DNA from: Jeotgalibacillus malaysiensis
Lineage (GTDB): Bacteria; Bacillota; Bacilli; Bacillales; Jeotgalibacillaceae
Length of the DNA stretch: 64,000 nt
Direction of reading: 5' to 3'
Assembly (NCBI GenBank): GCA_000818095.1
Contig: CP009416.1
Location: forward strand, 3,452,440 to 3,516,439
Made by a program: the position numbers and the translations under genes. The notes below the pieces were generated by a model. That model saw nothing but the letters and a program-made list of their open reading frames with translations, searched no databases and was not told where the DNA came from. Positions 35,678 through 45,379 of the stretch are shown here, piece by piece (positions within the stretch are counted from its first letter, which is position 1; every line of letters starts with the position of its first letter).

Positions 35678-35820
35678 GTGATGGAAAACACTTAAAAGGT
35701 CATAGATAAAAGACGGAAAGTGAGAGATATCAGTGGGCGATCATCAGAGTAGTGAGAATCGCGCAACAAGGTGATCGAATAAACATCAAAGCCCATAGAT
35801 AAAATACTAAAGATGACGCA
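35678..35820 (+). repeat. 21-bp phased array M, 4+30+4 layout
   Basis: Loosely conserved cores of the type GGT(G/C)AT(A/G)GATAAA. Equivalent T positions are 35679, 35700, 35721, then a degenerate fourth unit near 35742, then 35772, 35793 and 35814. The steps are 21, 21, about 21, about 30, 21, 21. This matches arrays J and K. The last unit is not clear. Confidence 0.6.
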
Positions 35821-35844
35821 ATCATTATATCGCACCCCCCCCCG

Positions 35845-35865
35845 CCCGCTGCTGCGGGTTTTTTT
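35845..35865 (+). terminator. Intrinsic terminator
   Basis: CCCGC TGCT GCGGG followed by TTTTTTT. A run of nine C residues lies just before the stem. Confidence 0.75.
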
Positions 35866-35935
35866 CATGGAGTATACTTTTTCCATAACCTCTCATGTAT
35901 AATAAAAACAATTCATTTTTCAGGAGGGATGAACT

Positions 35936-36850
35936 TTGCCGGGAAAACGTAAAAAGCACGAACTGCCTCCTGTTTCTGCAAAAAAGAGGAGTCAGCATAA
36001 AAAACTCTCAATCAAAGCTGTAAGCAAGCGGGTCTTTTTTATTTTGGTTGGTGCGATTATGATGGCTATTGGCCTTGAGCTGTTTTTAGTTCCAAATCAG
36101 GTGCTAGACGGCGGCATCGTCGGAATCTCAATTATCCTTTCTTATTTAACTGGGTTAAAACTTGGATTATTTATTTTTGTATTAAACATTCCTTTCTTCT
36201 TTCTGGGCTACAAGCAAATCGGAAAAACTTTTGCCCTTTCTACATTGCTTGGTATTTCTGTTTTATCAATTTCCACCTACTTTCTCCATAGTGTAGAAGT
36301 TTTTACTGATGACTTGCTGCTTGCCACTGTATTTGGCGGCATTGTGCTTGGTGCAGGCGTCGGTATTGTGATCAGATATGGTGGTTCACTTGATGGCACA
36401 GAAATTCTGGCAATTTTATTCAACAAGAATCTCCCCTTTTCAGTCGGGGAGATGATTATGTTTTTTAACTTATTTATTTTTACCGTCGCCGGATTTGTCT
36501 TCGGCTGGGATCGTGCAATGTATTCGCTCATCACATATTTTATTGCATTTAAAACAATTGATATCGTGATTCAGGGAATGGATGAGTCCAAAGCAGCCTG
36601 GATCATCAGCGACAATTATATTGAAATCGGTGATGCCATCATAGACAGACTTGGCCGGGGTGTCACATACCTGAACGGACAGGGCGGCTTTACCCTTCAT
36701 CAGAAAAAAGTCGTGTTCTGTGTCATTACCCGACTTGAAGAAGCGAAACTAAAGGGAATCGTAGAAGACATCGACCCCACCGCCTTCCTAGCAGTCGGCA
36801 GCATCGCCGAAGTCAGAGGCGGAAGATTCAAGAAAAAAGCAATACATTAA
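35936..36850 (+). CDS. YitT family membrane protein
   Basis: A 304-aa YitT (DUF161/DUF2179) protein. A basic N-terminal tail (about 1-28) precedes five or six membrane helices (about 30-200, with FLVPNQVLDGGIVGISIILS) and a cytoplasmic C-terminal DUF2179 domain (about 210-295, GRGVTYLNGQGGFTLHQKKV). Function is not established for the family. The start is a TTG at 35936, 8 bases after GGAGG; the nearby ATG at 35929 is out of frame. Confidence 0.9.
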   Translation: MPGKRKKHELPPVSAKKRSQHKKLSIKAVSKRVFFILVGAIMMAIGLELFLVPNQVLDGGIVGISIILSYLTGLKLGLFIFVLNIPFFFLGYKQIGKTFALSTLLGISVLSISTYFLHSVEVFTDDLLLATVFGGIVLGAGVGIVIRYGGSLDGTEILAILFNKNLPFSVGEMIMFFNLFIFTVAGFVFGWDRAMYSLITYFIAFKTIDIVIQGMDESKAAWIISDNYIEIGDAIIDRLGRGVTYLNGQGGFTLHQKKVVFCVITRLEEAKLKGIVEDIDPTAFLAVGSIAEVRGGRFKKKAIH

Positions 36851-36854
36851 AAGA

Positions 36855-37015
36855 AAAGTGGAGGGCGCTCGGTCAGCTCTGACGGGCATAAGCCACGGAG
36901 CGGAAAACGGGTGACCTTTCCCGTTTACCGATGCGTGGCTTATGACCCGAAGAGCTAGGCGCTGGAACTGGATCAAAAAGAAAAGTGGAAGCGCCTTGGT
37001 CAGCTCCGACAAGCA
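36855..37015. repeat. Palindromic repeat R1 plus a truncated copy
   Basis: A full R1 copy at 36855-36972 (outer arms GGGCGCTCGG and AGGCGCTGG, inner arms GGAGCGGAAAACGGG and CCCGTTTACC) and the first third of a second copy at 36979-37015, which breaks off where the phased array I begins. Confidence 0.8.
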
Positions 37016-37034
37016 AAAAACAAAAAGCTGACCC

Positions 37035-37150
37035 AATACCGCAAAGTCTGCAGCTAATAGCGACATCCCGGCCGCAGATTGCGACAAATCTCCGGGTGTA
37101 TCGCGACAAACGCAAGACGAATTGATACAAACCCACGTAAAACACAGAGA
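37035..37150 (+). repeat. 21-bp phased array I, 3+22+3 layout
   Basis: Cores CCGCA, GCGAC, GCGAC, GCGAC, GATAC at 37039, 37060, 37081, 37103 and 37124, and a weak sixth near 37145. Steps are 21, 21, 22, 21, 21, the same as arrays H and L. Most cores are followed by AAA. Confidence 0.7.
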
Positions 37151-37170
37151 TTTGCCGCCCTACATGCTCC

Positions 37171-37565
37171 AAAAAGCACAAAGCTTTCAGCATCTCAAAA
37201 GCACAAAGAGGATATAATGTTACAAACCTTATATAGCTTTGCGATATAAGGAGTAATAATAGCAACAAACCGTTTGTATATTAAAATACACCTCCCGCGC
37301 CAGCGGGTTTTTTTAATCAATTTTTAGCATTCAATACTTTTATTTCATATATCATATACGTTTCTTAAACAACCTGTTGTATAATGCTTAACATATACCC
37401 ACCAGAGGGATAGATTCCTTTTATGGAAGAGGTTTTTGCACTGTTATCTGAAAGATAGACTGGTTTTTTAACAAATCAACGCTTGAAGAAGATACACTTA
37501 AGGGTATAGTAAAGCAAAAAGGCTGAAAAGCAGGATCACTAACATCATAGAATTGAGGGATTGAC
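37171..37565. other. Gap before the RsbR paralogue
   Basis: Two copies of AAAAGCACAAAG lie at about 37171 and 37197. A terminator is at 37294-37314. The rest, about 250 bases, holds the promoter region of the RsbR paralogue; no clear sigma-B promoter with correct spacing was found. Confidence 0.45.
37294..37314 (+). terminator. Small intrinsic terminator
   Basis: CCCGC gcca GCGGG followed by TTTTTTT. Confidence 0.7.
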
Positions 37566-38393
37566 ATGGGTTCGATTCAGGATTTTGCTTCATACCTGAA
37601 ACAAAATGGAGAAGAGCTTGGAGAAAAACTTCTTGTATATAGTCTGGGTAAGATAGATGTGGAAATACCACAGTCCATGATTGAGGAATCACGCAGAAAT
37701 AATGGACGCTTTTTTGAATTTTTCTCAAATACGCTTTCTGTTGAAGAAGATGAATCTGTCGAAGAGAAATTTCTGAAGTGGAGCAGGGACAATATTGAGG
37801 AACAGGTGTCTATGATGGATAAGCTGTCTTCATTGATCCGTCCTTATCCGGATACGAGGATTTATTTCAGTGATCTAATCGGAACGGTTTGTCTGCAGAT
37901 GGATCTTTCAACGAAGGATACGCTTTTTGTGTTAAACCGGTTAAATTATATACTTGATGTGAACATGAGGGAATCCATTCTTTTATTTGAAAAATATAAG
38001 AACCGGATTAATGAAGAGAGCCGGAGAGAGATTCTGGAGCTTTCTGCACCAGTTGTTCCGATTCAACCCGGTGTTGTGGTGCTTCCACTGATCGGTAAAA
38101 TTGATTCTGCGCGCGCCGAACATCTGATGACAAAAACGATACCGGCGATCAGCGAGATGAATCTTGATTGTGTGATTATTGATTTTTCAGGCATTGTGAC
38201 GATTGATAATGAAGTTGCTGGGCATATATTTGATATTACAAATGTGCTGCAGCTGCTTGGAGTTGACGTTAATGTAAGTGGATTGCGTCCGGAGCTTGCA
38301 CAGCATATTGTATTAAACGGCATTCATTTTAAAGATATTCTAACGTTTTCAAATGTACAGCAGGCGATTAAAGAATGGAATGTAGAAGTTTAA
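37566..38393 (+). CDS. RsbR-like STAS-domain stressosome protein
   Basis: A 275-aa RsbT co-antagonist paralogue. The N-terminal half is a helical RsbR_N-like sensor (about 1-150) without haem or flavin motifs. The C-terminal STAS domain (about 158-270) has VVLPLIGKIDSARAEHLM and CVIIDFSGIVTIDNEVAG. Aligning with B. subtilis RsbR, the first phosphorylated Thr (171) is a Ser here (GKIDS) and the second (205) is an Asn (TIDN). So one switch site is missing, which may make it a modified stressosome subunit. No rsbS, rsbT or rsbU gene is near. GAGGGATTGAC precedes the ATG. Confidence 0.85.
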   Translation: MGSIQDFASYLKQNGEELGEKLLVYSLGKIDVEIPQSMIEESRRNNGRFFEFFSNTLSVEEDESVEEKFLKWSRDNIEEQVSMMDKLSSLIRPYPDTRIYFSDLIGTVCLQMDLSTKDTLFVLNRLNYILDVNMRESILLFEKYKNRINEESRREILELSAPVVPIQPGVVVLPLIGKIDSARAEHLMTKTIPAISEMNLDCVIIDFSGIVTIDNEVAGHIFDITNVLQLLGVDVNVSGLRPELAQHIVLNGIHFKDILTFSNVQQAIKEWNVEV

Positions 38394-38395
38394 AA

Positions 38396-38432
38396 AAAGG
38401 GTATCTGCGCGCTCGCAGACACCCTTTTTTGA
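38396..38432. terminator. Bidirectional terminator
   Basis: GGGTATCTGCG (38399-38409) with CGCAGACACCC (38414-38424), flanked by A- and T-runs, between the convergent rsbR-like gene and purA. Confidence 0.88.
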
Positions 38433-38433
38433 T

Positions 38434-39729
38434 TTATTTTTCGACTCTCCATACGCTTTTTACAACGTTTGTCTGAGTACGGTCAGGTCCTACTGAGAAG
38501 ATCGATAGCGGGATCCCTGTCAGCTGTGATACGCGCTCTAGGTAGTGACGCGCATTTTCAGGAAGCTCATCAAGTGAACGAACACCTGTAATGTCTTCGT
38601 CCCAGCCTGGAAGCTCTTCATAGATCGGCTCACATTTCGCAAGTGTGCGAAGGTTTGCCGGATATTCTGTAATGATCTCGTCGCCAAGGCGGTAAGCTGT
38701 ACAGATTTTCAGTGTCTTGATGCCTGTTAATACATCAATTGAGTTCAGTGAAAGATCTGTCAGACCACTTACGCGGCGTGCGTGACGCACAACAACGCTG
38801 TCAAACCAGCCAACGCGGCGTGCGCGGCCTGTTGTTGTACCGTATTCACGGCCGACTTCACGGATCTGGCTGCCGATTTCATCGTGCAATTCAGTCGGGA
38901 ACGGACCATCGCCGACACGTGTTGTATAGGCTTTAGATACACCTACAACGTGGCCGATTTTTGTCGGTCCAACACCTGAACCGATTGTTACGCCACCCGC
39001 TACCGGATTTGAAGACGTAACGAACGGGTATGTCCCCTGATCGATATCAAGCATAACGCCCTGTGCACCTTCGAAAAGCACGCGGCGCGCTTCATCAAGT
39101 GCATCATTTAACACAACAGATGTATCGCAAACGTACTTTGCGATCTGCTGGCCATATTCAAAGTATTCTTCGAAAATATCTTCCATCGTAAAGCCTTCCA
39201 CCTCATAGAAGCGCTCAAGCATACGATTCTTTTCAGCCAGGTTATGTTCAAGCTTTTCTTTAAATGACTCTTTATCTAAAAGGTCAGCAATCCGGATACC
39301 GGCACGTGCTGCTTTATCCATATAAGCAGGGCCGATTCCTTTTTTCGTTGTACCGATCTTATTCTCGCCTTTACGATCTTCTTCCACTTCATCAAGCTTT
39401 AAGTGATAAGGAAGAATTACATGCGCACGGTTACTGATACGAAGATTTTCTGTGCTGACACCGCGGTCATGAAGGTACTTCAGCTCCTTCACAAGCGCTT
39501 TTGGATCTACAACCATTCCATTACCGATCACAGAGATTTTATCTTTATAAAAAATCCCAGATGGAATCAGATGCAGTTTATATGTTTCACCATCAAATTT
39601 AATTGTATGACCTGCATTATTACCGCCCTGATAGCGTGCAATTACTTCTGCATGTTCTGAGAGAAAGTCAGTGATTTTACCCTTACCTTCATCTCCCCAT
39701 TGAGTTCCTACTACAACTACTGAAGACAT
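38434..39729 (-). CDS. purA: Adenylosuccinate synthetase
   Basis: A 431-aa enzyme that joins IMP and aspartate using GTP, the first step from IMP to AMP. The N-terminal [18 protein letters not shown], the [11 protein letters not shown] loop and the C-terminal VGPDRTQT are present. The ATG at 39729 lies 8 bases after GGAGG; the GTG at 39738 touches it. A possible PurR operator lies upstream. Monocistronic, full length. Confidence 0.97.
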   Translation of the reverse strand: MSSVVVVGTQWGDEGKGKITDFLSEHAEVIARYQGGNNAGHTIKFDGETYKLHLIPSGIFYKDKISVIGNGMVVDPKALVKELKYLHDRGVSTENLRISNRAHVILPYHLKLDEVEEDRKGENKIGTTKKGIGPAYMDKAARAGIRIADLLDKESFKEKLEHNLAEKNRMLERFYEVEGFTMEDIFEEYFEYGQQIAKYVCDTSVVLNDALDEARRVLFEGAQGVMLDIDQGTYPFVTSSNPVAGGVTIGSGVGPTKIGHVVGVSKAYTTRVGDGPFPTELHDEIGSQIREVGREYGTTTGRARRVGWFDSVVVRHARRVSGLTDLSLNSIDVLTGIKTLKICTAYRLGDEIITEYPANLRTLAKCEPIYEELPGWDEDITGVRSLDELPENARHYLERVSQLTGIPLSIFSVGPDRTQTNVVKSVWRVEK

Positions 39730-39812
39730 GGAACGCACCTCCGTCAGGCTGTTACACCCTTTTTATCAAACAAGAACAGTTTACCAGTCCTTAGAGGGTC
39801 AGTCAATGTAAA

Positions 39813-39850
39813 GACGAACATTTTTAGTTAAATAGTAATTTATATTCGTT
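39813..39850. promoter_or_regulatory. Possible PurR operator upstream of purA
   Basis: Two inverted CGAA-type elements, ACGAACATTT at 39814-39823 and TATATTCGTT at 39841-39850, fit the arrangement of paired PurBoxes found before purA in B. subtilis. The spacing is plausible but the second box is imperfect. Confidence 0.4.
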
Positions 39851-39932
39851 TATTTCGATAGATGAAAGGGTTTATTGAGGCGCGGGATGCGGATTTGTGT
39901 GAATGTGAGGGTTTGGTGAAGGGGATTGGGAC

Positions 39933-39948
39933 AGGTTCACGTGGAATA
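39933..39948. promoter_or_regulatory. parS-like site between purA and dnaB
   Basis: AGGTTCACGTGGAATA matches the parS form TGTTTCACGTGGAACA at 13 of 16 positions, with the central TTCACGTGGAA intact. It lies in noncoding DNA. Confidence 0.6.
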
Positions 39949-40091
39949 TATACAACTTTCAGCGAAAATTGCATGAAATCCATCCGAAATCTCTGCATCT
40001 CACCAGGCACTTGATGCACTTCGGTAACAGGCTTTTAGTTTGTTAAAGGCATGAAGAGGGGCTGGTGTTAAACACCCAATTTACCTCTTAG

Positions 40092-40207
40092 TACCGTCAG
40101 ATTGAGTGTCACGACCTTCAGATCGCTGCTCAATACCGCCAAACCGGGTGTATCCTACCGTCAATCCGCATCTCATTACCATCGCAGCGCATTATATTAC
40201 CGTCAGC
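40092..40207 (+). repeat. 21-bp phased array H, 3+22+3 layout
   Basis: Cores of the type TACCGTCA with invariant ACC at 40093, 40114, 40135, 40157, 40178 and 40199: steps 21, 21, 22, 21, 21. It lies between purA and dnaB. Confidence 0.85.
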
Positions 40208-40227
40208 ACCAAGTCCCACCCCCAAAG

Positions 40228-40256
40228 GAAAAAGCCCCCATAAAGGAGGCTTTACG
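40228..40256 (-). terminator. Terminator of dnaB
   Basis: AAAGCCCCC (40231-40239) with GGAGGCTTT (40245-40253), overlapping the dnaB stop codon; on the minus strand TTTTTCC follows. Confidence 0.75.
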
Positions 40257-41616
40257 CACCAGGCGGCATACTCGGATCATCGAGTCGCCGCTCGAGATTA
40301 ACGAATTTATTATATTCCTTGATAAATGCAAGGGACACGGTACCAACCGGGCCGTTACGCTGTTTGGCGATGATGATTTCAATCGTATTCTGATTTTCAC
40401 TTTCTTTATCATAATAGTCATCACGGTAAAGGAAGGCAACGATATCGGCATCCTGCTCAATACTTCCAGATTCACGTAAGTCAGACATCATCGGGCGCTT
40501 ATCCTGACGTGATTCTACGCCACGTGAGAGCTGAGACAGTGCGATTACCGGTACTTCAAGCTCACGGGCAAGTCCTTTTAGGGAACGTGAAATTTCAGAT
40601 ACTTCCTGCTGACGGTTCTCGCCGGGTTTTCCGGTACCGTGAATCAGCTGCATGTAGTCAATTAAAATCATACCAAGTCCGTGTTCCTGCTTCAGACGAC
40701 GGCACTTTGCGCGGATATCCTGTACACGTACACCAGGCGTATCATCAATATAGATGCCGGCGTTTGACAGGCTTCCCATCGCCATGGTCAGCTTGCGCCA
40801 GTCTTCATCTGTGAGTGCGCCTGTACGCAGGTTCTGTGCGTTGATATTGCCTTCAGCACAGAGCATACGCATGACGAGCTGCTCTGCGCCCATCTCAAGA
40901 CTGAAGATCGCCACATTTTCACCTGTTTTAGTCGCGACGTTTTGTGCGATATTCAGGGCAAATGCGGTCTTACCAACTGACGGACGGGCTGCAACGATAA
41001 TCAGGTCATTTCGCTGAAAGCCTGCTGTCATGCGGTCAAGCTCATTGAATCCTGTTGCGATACCTGTGATATCACCCTGCGTGCTGTTTAGCATCTCGAT
41101 GTTATCGTAGGTACGTACGAGTACGTCCTTCATTGAGTGAAAAGCGCTTGTATTCTTACGGTTCGCTACTTCCATGATGTTACGCTCGGCTTCAGCTAAC
41201 AGGTTTTCAACTTCATCCTCACGCGCGTAGCCGTCCTGGGCGATCGTTGTCGCTGTGCGGATCAGTCTTCTTAAGAGCGCTTTTTCTTCTACGATATGCG
41301 CATAATATTCAAGGTTGGCTGCAGTCGGTACAAAGCCTGCAAGGTCTGTTAAATAGGAGATTCCGCCAACGTCTTCAAGCTCTTTCATGGCTGCAAGCTC
41401 TTCAGTTACGGTGACAAGGTCAATCGCTTTTCCTTTATCACTCAAGCTGATCATGACGTCAAAAATACGCTGGTGGGCACTGCGGTAAAAATCTTCCGGC
41501 ATGAGGACTTCCTGCGCAGATATCAGTGACTGGGGTTCTAAAAAGATGGCACCAAGCACGGCCTGCTCGGCTTCTATATTTTGCGGTGGCATTCGGTCCG
41601 CATACTGTTCATTCAC
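40252..41616 (-). CDS. dnaB: Replicative DNA helicase (DnaB family, DnaC of B. subtilis)
   Basis: A 454-aa hexameric helicase. The N-terminal domain (about 1-110) starts NEQYADRMPPQNIEAEQAVL. The RecA-like motor has ARPSVGKTAF (Walker A near 209), the Walker B region MILIDYMQL and SQLSRGVESR. The start is a GTG at 41616 with AGGAGGGATC upstream, which gives exactly the usual 454 residues. It is the last gene of the gdpP-rplI-dnaB cluster. Confidence 0.97.
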   Translation of the reverse strand: MNEQYADRMPPQNIEAEQAVLGAIFLEPQSLISAQEVLMPEDFYRSAHQRIFDVMISLSDKGKAIDLVTVTEELAAMKELEDVGGISYLTDLAGFVPTAANLEYYAHIVEEKALLRRLIRTATTIAQDGYAREDEVENLLAEAERNIMEVANRKNTSAFHSMKDVLVRTYDNIEMLNSTQGDITGIATGFNELDRMTAGFQRNDLIIVAARPSVGKTAFALNIAQNVATKTGENVAIFSLEMGAEQLVMRMLCAEGNINAQNLRTGALTDEDWRKLTMAMGSLSNAGIYIDDTPGVRVQDIRAKCRRLKQEHGLGMILIDYMQLIHGTGKPGENRQQEVSEISRSLKGLARELEVPVIALSQLSRGVESRQDKRPMMSDLRESGSIEQDADIVAFLYRDDYYDKESENQNTIEIIIAKQRNGPVGTVSLAFIKEYNKFVNLERRLDDPSMPPGA

Positions 41617-41766
41617 GTCGGATCCCTCCTGAATTGCTGTATAAAATGCCGGCACTATGCTTCCCTCAGGAAATACGCACAGTCCCGGCACGTTTATTTG
41701 TTAAGATATCTTCCAAGCTATACATTCAGTATATCATGGATTCATTTGGTTTCAGAAGACCCTAAA

Positions 41767-42213
41767 TTATTCCGCAGTAACGTGAACCTTTACAGTTGCA
41801 GTTACATCATTGTGCAGCTTAACCGGTACATTTGTGTAGCCGAGTGAACGGATTGCGTCACTTAGCTCGATCTTACGCTTATCAACTTTGATGCCGTGCG
41901 TTTTCTTCAGTTCTTCAGCGATCTGCTTAGATGTGACTGAACCGAATAGACGGCCGTCTTCACCGGATTTTGCTGTCAGTTCAACTGTCAGCTCCTCCAT
42001 TTTCGCTTTCAGCTGCTTTGCTTCTTCAAGCACCTGCTGCGCTTCCTGCTGCTGCTTTTTTTTCTGGGCGTTCAGCTGACTGACGTTTCCTGCGTTTGCT
42101 TCAGCTGCAAGATTATTTTTCAGCAGGTAGTTATGTGCATAACCATCCGCTACGTTTTTCACTTCGCCTTTTTTACCTTTACCTTTAACGTCCTGTAGGA
42201 AAATTACTTTCAT
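41767..42213 (-). CDS. rplI: 50S ribosomal protein L9
   Basis: A 148-aa L9: N-terminal rRNA-binding domain beginning [20 protein letters not shown], a long connecting helix rich in Lys/Gln/Glu, and a C-terminal domain ending in HVTAE. It overlaps the end of gdpP by 4 bases, so the two are coupled. Confidence 0.98.
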   Translation of the reverse strand: MKVIFLQDVKGKGKKGEVKNVADGYAHNYLLKNNLAAEANAGNVSQLNAQKKKQQQEAQQVLEEAKQLKAKMEELTVELTAKSGEDGRLFGSVTSKQIAEELKKTHGIKVDKRKIELSDAIRSLGYTNVPVKLHNDVTATVKVHVTAE

Positions 42214-44189
42214 GATTCTTCAGTTCCTCCTTCGATATGTTCATTGATTGCAAGCTTCAATTGTTCTACCGCTTCATCAATTGTCACGTCCCGGAGCTGG
42301 GTTGCAGCATTGGTCAGGTGACCTCCGCCATTCAGTTTTTCCATAATCAGCTGCACGTTGACGGTTCCTAGCGATCGTGCGCTGATCCCGACAACTCCTT
42401 CATCACGGAAAGCAACCACAAACGATGCTGCCACGTCTTCCATCTGCAGCAGCGTGTCAGCTGCCTGTGCAATAATGACGGAATCATGGACGCGGTCATC
42501 TTCACCAAAAGCAATGGCCATCCCATGCTTATAAAAGGTGACTGTCTCTACCAGGCGCGCCCGCTCTACGTAAGTCGTTACATCTTCTCTCAGAAACTGC
42601 TGAACAAGCACGGTATCCGCGCCAAGCGTTCTGAGATAGGACGCCGCATCAAATGTCCGGGATCCAGTACGCATGGTGAAGCTTTTTGTATCCACTATTA
42701 TACCAGCAAGAAGCGCTGTCGCTTCAAGCATTGTGATTTTCTCTGTCTTCGGCTGATAGTCAAGTAATTCTGTGACAAGCTCTGCTGTTGATGAAGCATA
42801 AGGCTCCATATAGACAAGCAGCGGATGCTCAATAAATTCTTCCCCGCGGCGGTGGTGGTCAATCACAACGACTTTTTCCGCTTTATTCAGCAGCTTCTCT
42901 TCAATGACCAGACTCGGCTTATGTGTATCGACAATGACAAGCAGCGTATCCTCTGTCACCATATCAAGCGCCTCTTCAGGCGTAATGATATGAGAGAATA
43001 GATCAGGCTTCGTTTTAATCTCATCGATCAGACGGTTAACGCCGCTGTCGATCTCAGTGAAATTCAGCGCCACAAAGCCTTCACGCTGGTTCATCTGCGC
43101 AATCTTTCTGACTCCAATCGCCGCTCCGACTGCATCCATATCCGGGCGTTTGTGACCCATCACGATGACCTTATCACTGCTGACGATCAGTTCACGCAGT
43201 GCGTGGGAAATTACCCTTGCACGGACACGCGTGCGCTTTTCCATCGGATTCGTCTTCCCGCCGTAGAACTTTACTTTTCCGTTCGCCTGATTAATAACAA
43301 CCTGGTCCCCACCGCGTCCTAACGCAAGATCAAGACTCGACTGCGCCTGGCGTCCAAGCTCAGGAAGTGTCTCAGCGCCTGACCCGATTCCGATACTGAG
43401 CGTCAGTGGAACGTTTTGTCTTGACGTCATCTCACGGATCGAATCCAGTACCGTAAATTTCTCATGCTCAAGCTCACGTAAAATGCGCTCATTCATCACG
43501 GCAAGGAAACGGTCAGAAGATACTCTTTTTACATAAATGTCGTGCTCTGTCGCCCACTGGTTCAGCAGTGTTGTGACTGAGCTATTAATATTACTCCGGG
43601 CGGAATCATCCATCCCCTGCGTCAGTTCATCATAGTTATCTAAAAAGATGACCGAGATCACAGTCCGGTCTGCTGCATACTGCTCTTCGACTTCAGACTG
43701 CTCAGTGACATCAAAGAAGTACAGCAGCTTTTCATCCTGCTTATGAATAATACGGAAAATCCGGCCCTGCCAGGAGACCGTTTCTTCAATGCTGCCTTCC
43801 TTTTTAATGACCGGTACGAGTACATCTGCCACGTCATATAAGGACCGGCTAATCATCGTCCCGTCCTGAATAAACGCAGTTAAATACGGGTTCGCCCACT
43901 CAACGAAAAAATCATCGTTATAAAGCAGGATCCCGACCGGCATTTCCATGAGCGCTTCTTCCCCTACCCTTTTCACACGATAGGAGAGGGTGGCGATATA
44001 TTCTTCAGTGTCGTTGAAAAACCGCTTTTCAAAAACAAAAGCGAACCACAACAGAGGCACTGCCAGAATGAGCGCACCGACCGCAAACATCCAGTTATAT
44101 AGAAATAATACTGCCGCAACCAGAAGGACAATCACCGTAAGCCCAAGCAGCAGCCGGCGTAAAATCCGGTATTGAAAATATGTTGGCAT
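42210..44189 (-). CDS. gdpP: Cyclic di-AMP phosphodiesterase GdpP
   Basis: A 659-aa membrane enzyme that hydrolyses cyclic di-AMP. Two N-terminal helices (about 12-50), a PAS-like domain (about 80-150), a degenerate GGDEF domain (about 165-300) and a DHH/DHHA1 phosphodiesterase with [12 protein letters not shown] (near 346) and DHHRRG (near 441). The ATG at 44189 lies 8 bases after GGAG; length equals YybT of B. subtilis. Upstream is the YybS-like gene. Confidence 0.96.
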   Translation of the reverse strand: MPTYFQYRILRRLLLGLTVIVLLVAAVLFLYNWMFAVGALILAVPLLWFAFVFEKRFFNDTEEYIATLSYRVKRVGEEALMEMPVGILLYNDDFFVEWANPYLTAFIQDGTMISRSLYDVADVLVPVIKKEGSIEETVSWQGRIFRIIHKQDEKLLYFFDVTEQSEVEEQYAADRTVISVIFLDNYDELTQGMDDSARSNINSSVTTLLNQWATEHDIYVKRVSSDRFLAVMNERILRELEHEKFTVLDSIREMTSRQNVPLTLSIGIGSGAETLPELGRQAQSSLDLALGRGGDQVVINQANGKVKFYGGKTNPMEKRTRVRARVISHALRELIVSSDKVIVMGHKRPDMDAVGAAIGVRKIAQMNQREGFVALNFTEIDSGVNRLIDEIKTKPDLFSHIITPEEALDMVTEDTLLVIVDTHKPSLVIEEKLLNKAEKVVVIDHHRRGEEFIEHPLLVYMEPYASSTAELVTELLDYQPKTEKITMLEATALLAGIIVDTKSFTMRTGSRTFDAASYLRTLGADTVLVQQFLREDVTTYVERARLVETVTFYKHGMAIAFGEDDRVHDSVIIAQAADTLLQMEDVAASFVVAFRDEGVVGISARSLGTVNVQLIMEKLNGGGHLTNAATQLRDVTIDEAVEQLKLAINEHIEGGTEES

Positions 44190-44266
44190 GCCTTCAGCTC
44201 CCAAAACGGTTCACCCGTTTGCATGATAAATGCTTATCTTATCCATCCACTAAAAAGAATGTCCGC

Positions 44267-45205
44267 TTACTTCTTTTCAGTCATCCGTTTTCTTAAATCA
44301 AAACCTAAGTCTATTATACCTAAAATTCGCGTCAATGGATTGATCAATACGCCTAAAATGGTCAAAATCACCAGAAGTCCTTTGTTCCACCCCTTCAAAT
44401 GACCGTAGAAATGGATAAAAGCAAGTCCCTGCAGCACCATTAACAGCTCAAAGCCAAATTGCAGATTAATCAGCGCATACGCAAACATCGTCCCCTGCTC
44501 AGGTGAAGCAATGAGTGCAGTCAGCAGAATAATCAGGTAGTACCAGATCACGTTTTTCGGCAGCGACAGGTTGCGGAATGCATCGAATTTAGGCATATCC
44601 TTTTTGGCGATCCGCTTAACGAGCGGGAAGTTGATAATCATCATGATCCAGACCAGCAGTGCAGATGAAAATATTAGCAACGACGGTAAAAGCGTTTCAA
44701 AAGCTATCAAACTTTGTGCAAATTGTTCCTGTAAATTACCAGTATCAATTCCCGCAGCATTATAAACAGTAATCGCTCGTTCAACGGATTCTCCTACTAA
44801 CCGTAATAGTTCTTCAATAATGTTGATCTCAAATAGTAAGATCGAAAATAAGTATTGAACTACTGCACTTATGACGAATACTAATGTTGATATTAAAAAA
44901 ATGATAGATTTCTCTATATTCTTTTGTACCATCCATCCCATTAAAATACCGGTTATACCATATGCAACAGCTATTGGGACCGCAATTAATCCTGCAATAA
45001 TTCCAGTGACGATAACCGAGGCTAGGAACATAACCAATGAGGCCCGAATTGAATGCTTTACCCCATACCATAAAAAAGGAAGGAGTAGGAAAAAACCAGT
45101 AACTATCAAAGCAAACGGCACATACACCGTGATCAGTAATAAGACTGCAAAAAAGGCGGTCATCATTGCGCCTTCAGTCAGCCTTAACGTATTTGTATTG
45201 TTCAT
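44267..45205 (-). CDS. YybS family (DUF2232) membrane protein
   Basis: A 312-aa protein with eight or so membrane helices, of the DUF2232/YybS family that sits before gdpP in many Bacillales. The beginning LTEGAMMTAFFAVLLLITVY is typical. It resembles substrate-binding components of ECF transporters, but the ligand is unknown. Confidence 0.85.
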   Translation of the reverse strand: MNNTNTLRLTEGAMMTAFFAVLLLITVYVPFALIVTGFFLLLPFLWYGVKHSIRASLVMFLASVIVTGIIAGLIAVPIAVAYGITGILMGWMVQKNIEKSIIFLISTLVFVISAVVQYLFSILLFEINIIEELLRLVGESVERAITVYNAAGIDTGNLQEQFAQSLIAFETLLPSLLIFSSALLVWIMMIINFPLVKRIAKKDMPKFDAFRNLSLPKNVIWYYLIILLTALIASPEQGTMFAYALINLQFGFELLMVLQGLAFIHFYGHLKGWNKGLLVILTILGVLINPLTRILGIIDLGFDLRKRMTEKK

Positions 45206-45341
45206 TCATACACCTCTATTTTTCTCATTCAATCACTATATCCATCTACTCATTTTATCTGTCATACCGCTCTCCTTCAACCCGAAGCCCTTTTTTACGC
45301 TGAATTACCGGGAGATTCCGTTCACCTGATAGATGAATTTA

Positions 45342-45378
45342 AAAAATCCTCCAGGTCAATTAGACCCGGAGGATGTGA
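45342..45378 (-). terminator. Terminator of the chemoreceptor gene
   Basis: ATCCTCCAGGTC (45346-45357) with GACCCGGAGGAT (45363-45374); TTTTTT follows on the minus strand. Confidence 0.85.
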
Positions 45379-45379
45379 A

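Noticed and set aside
35692..35886. 64-codon minus-strand open frame between the K+ channel and yitT
   Set aside because: It overlaps phased array M and a terminator on the other strand, with no homology or good start.
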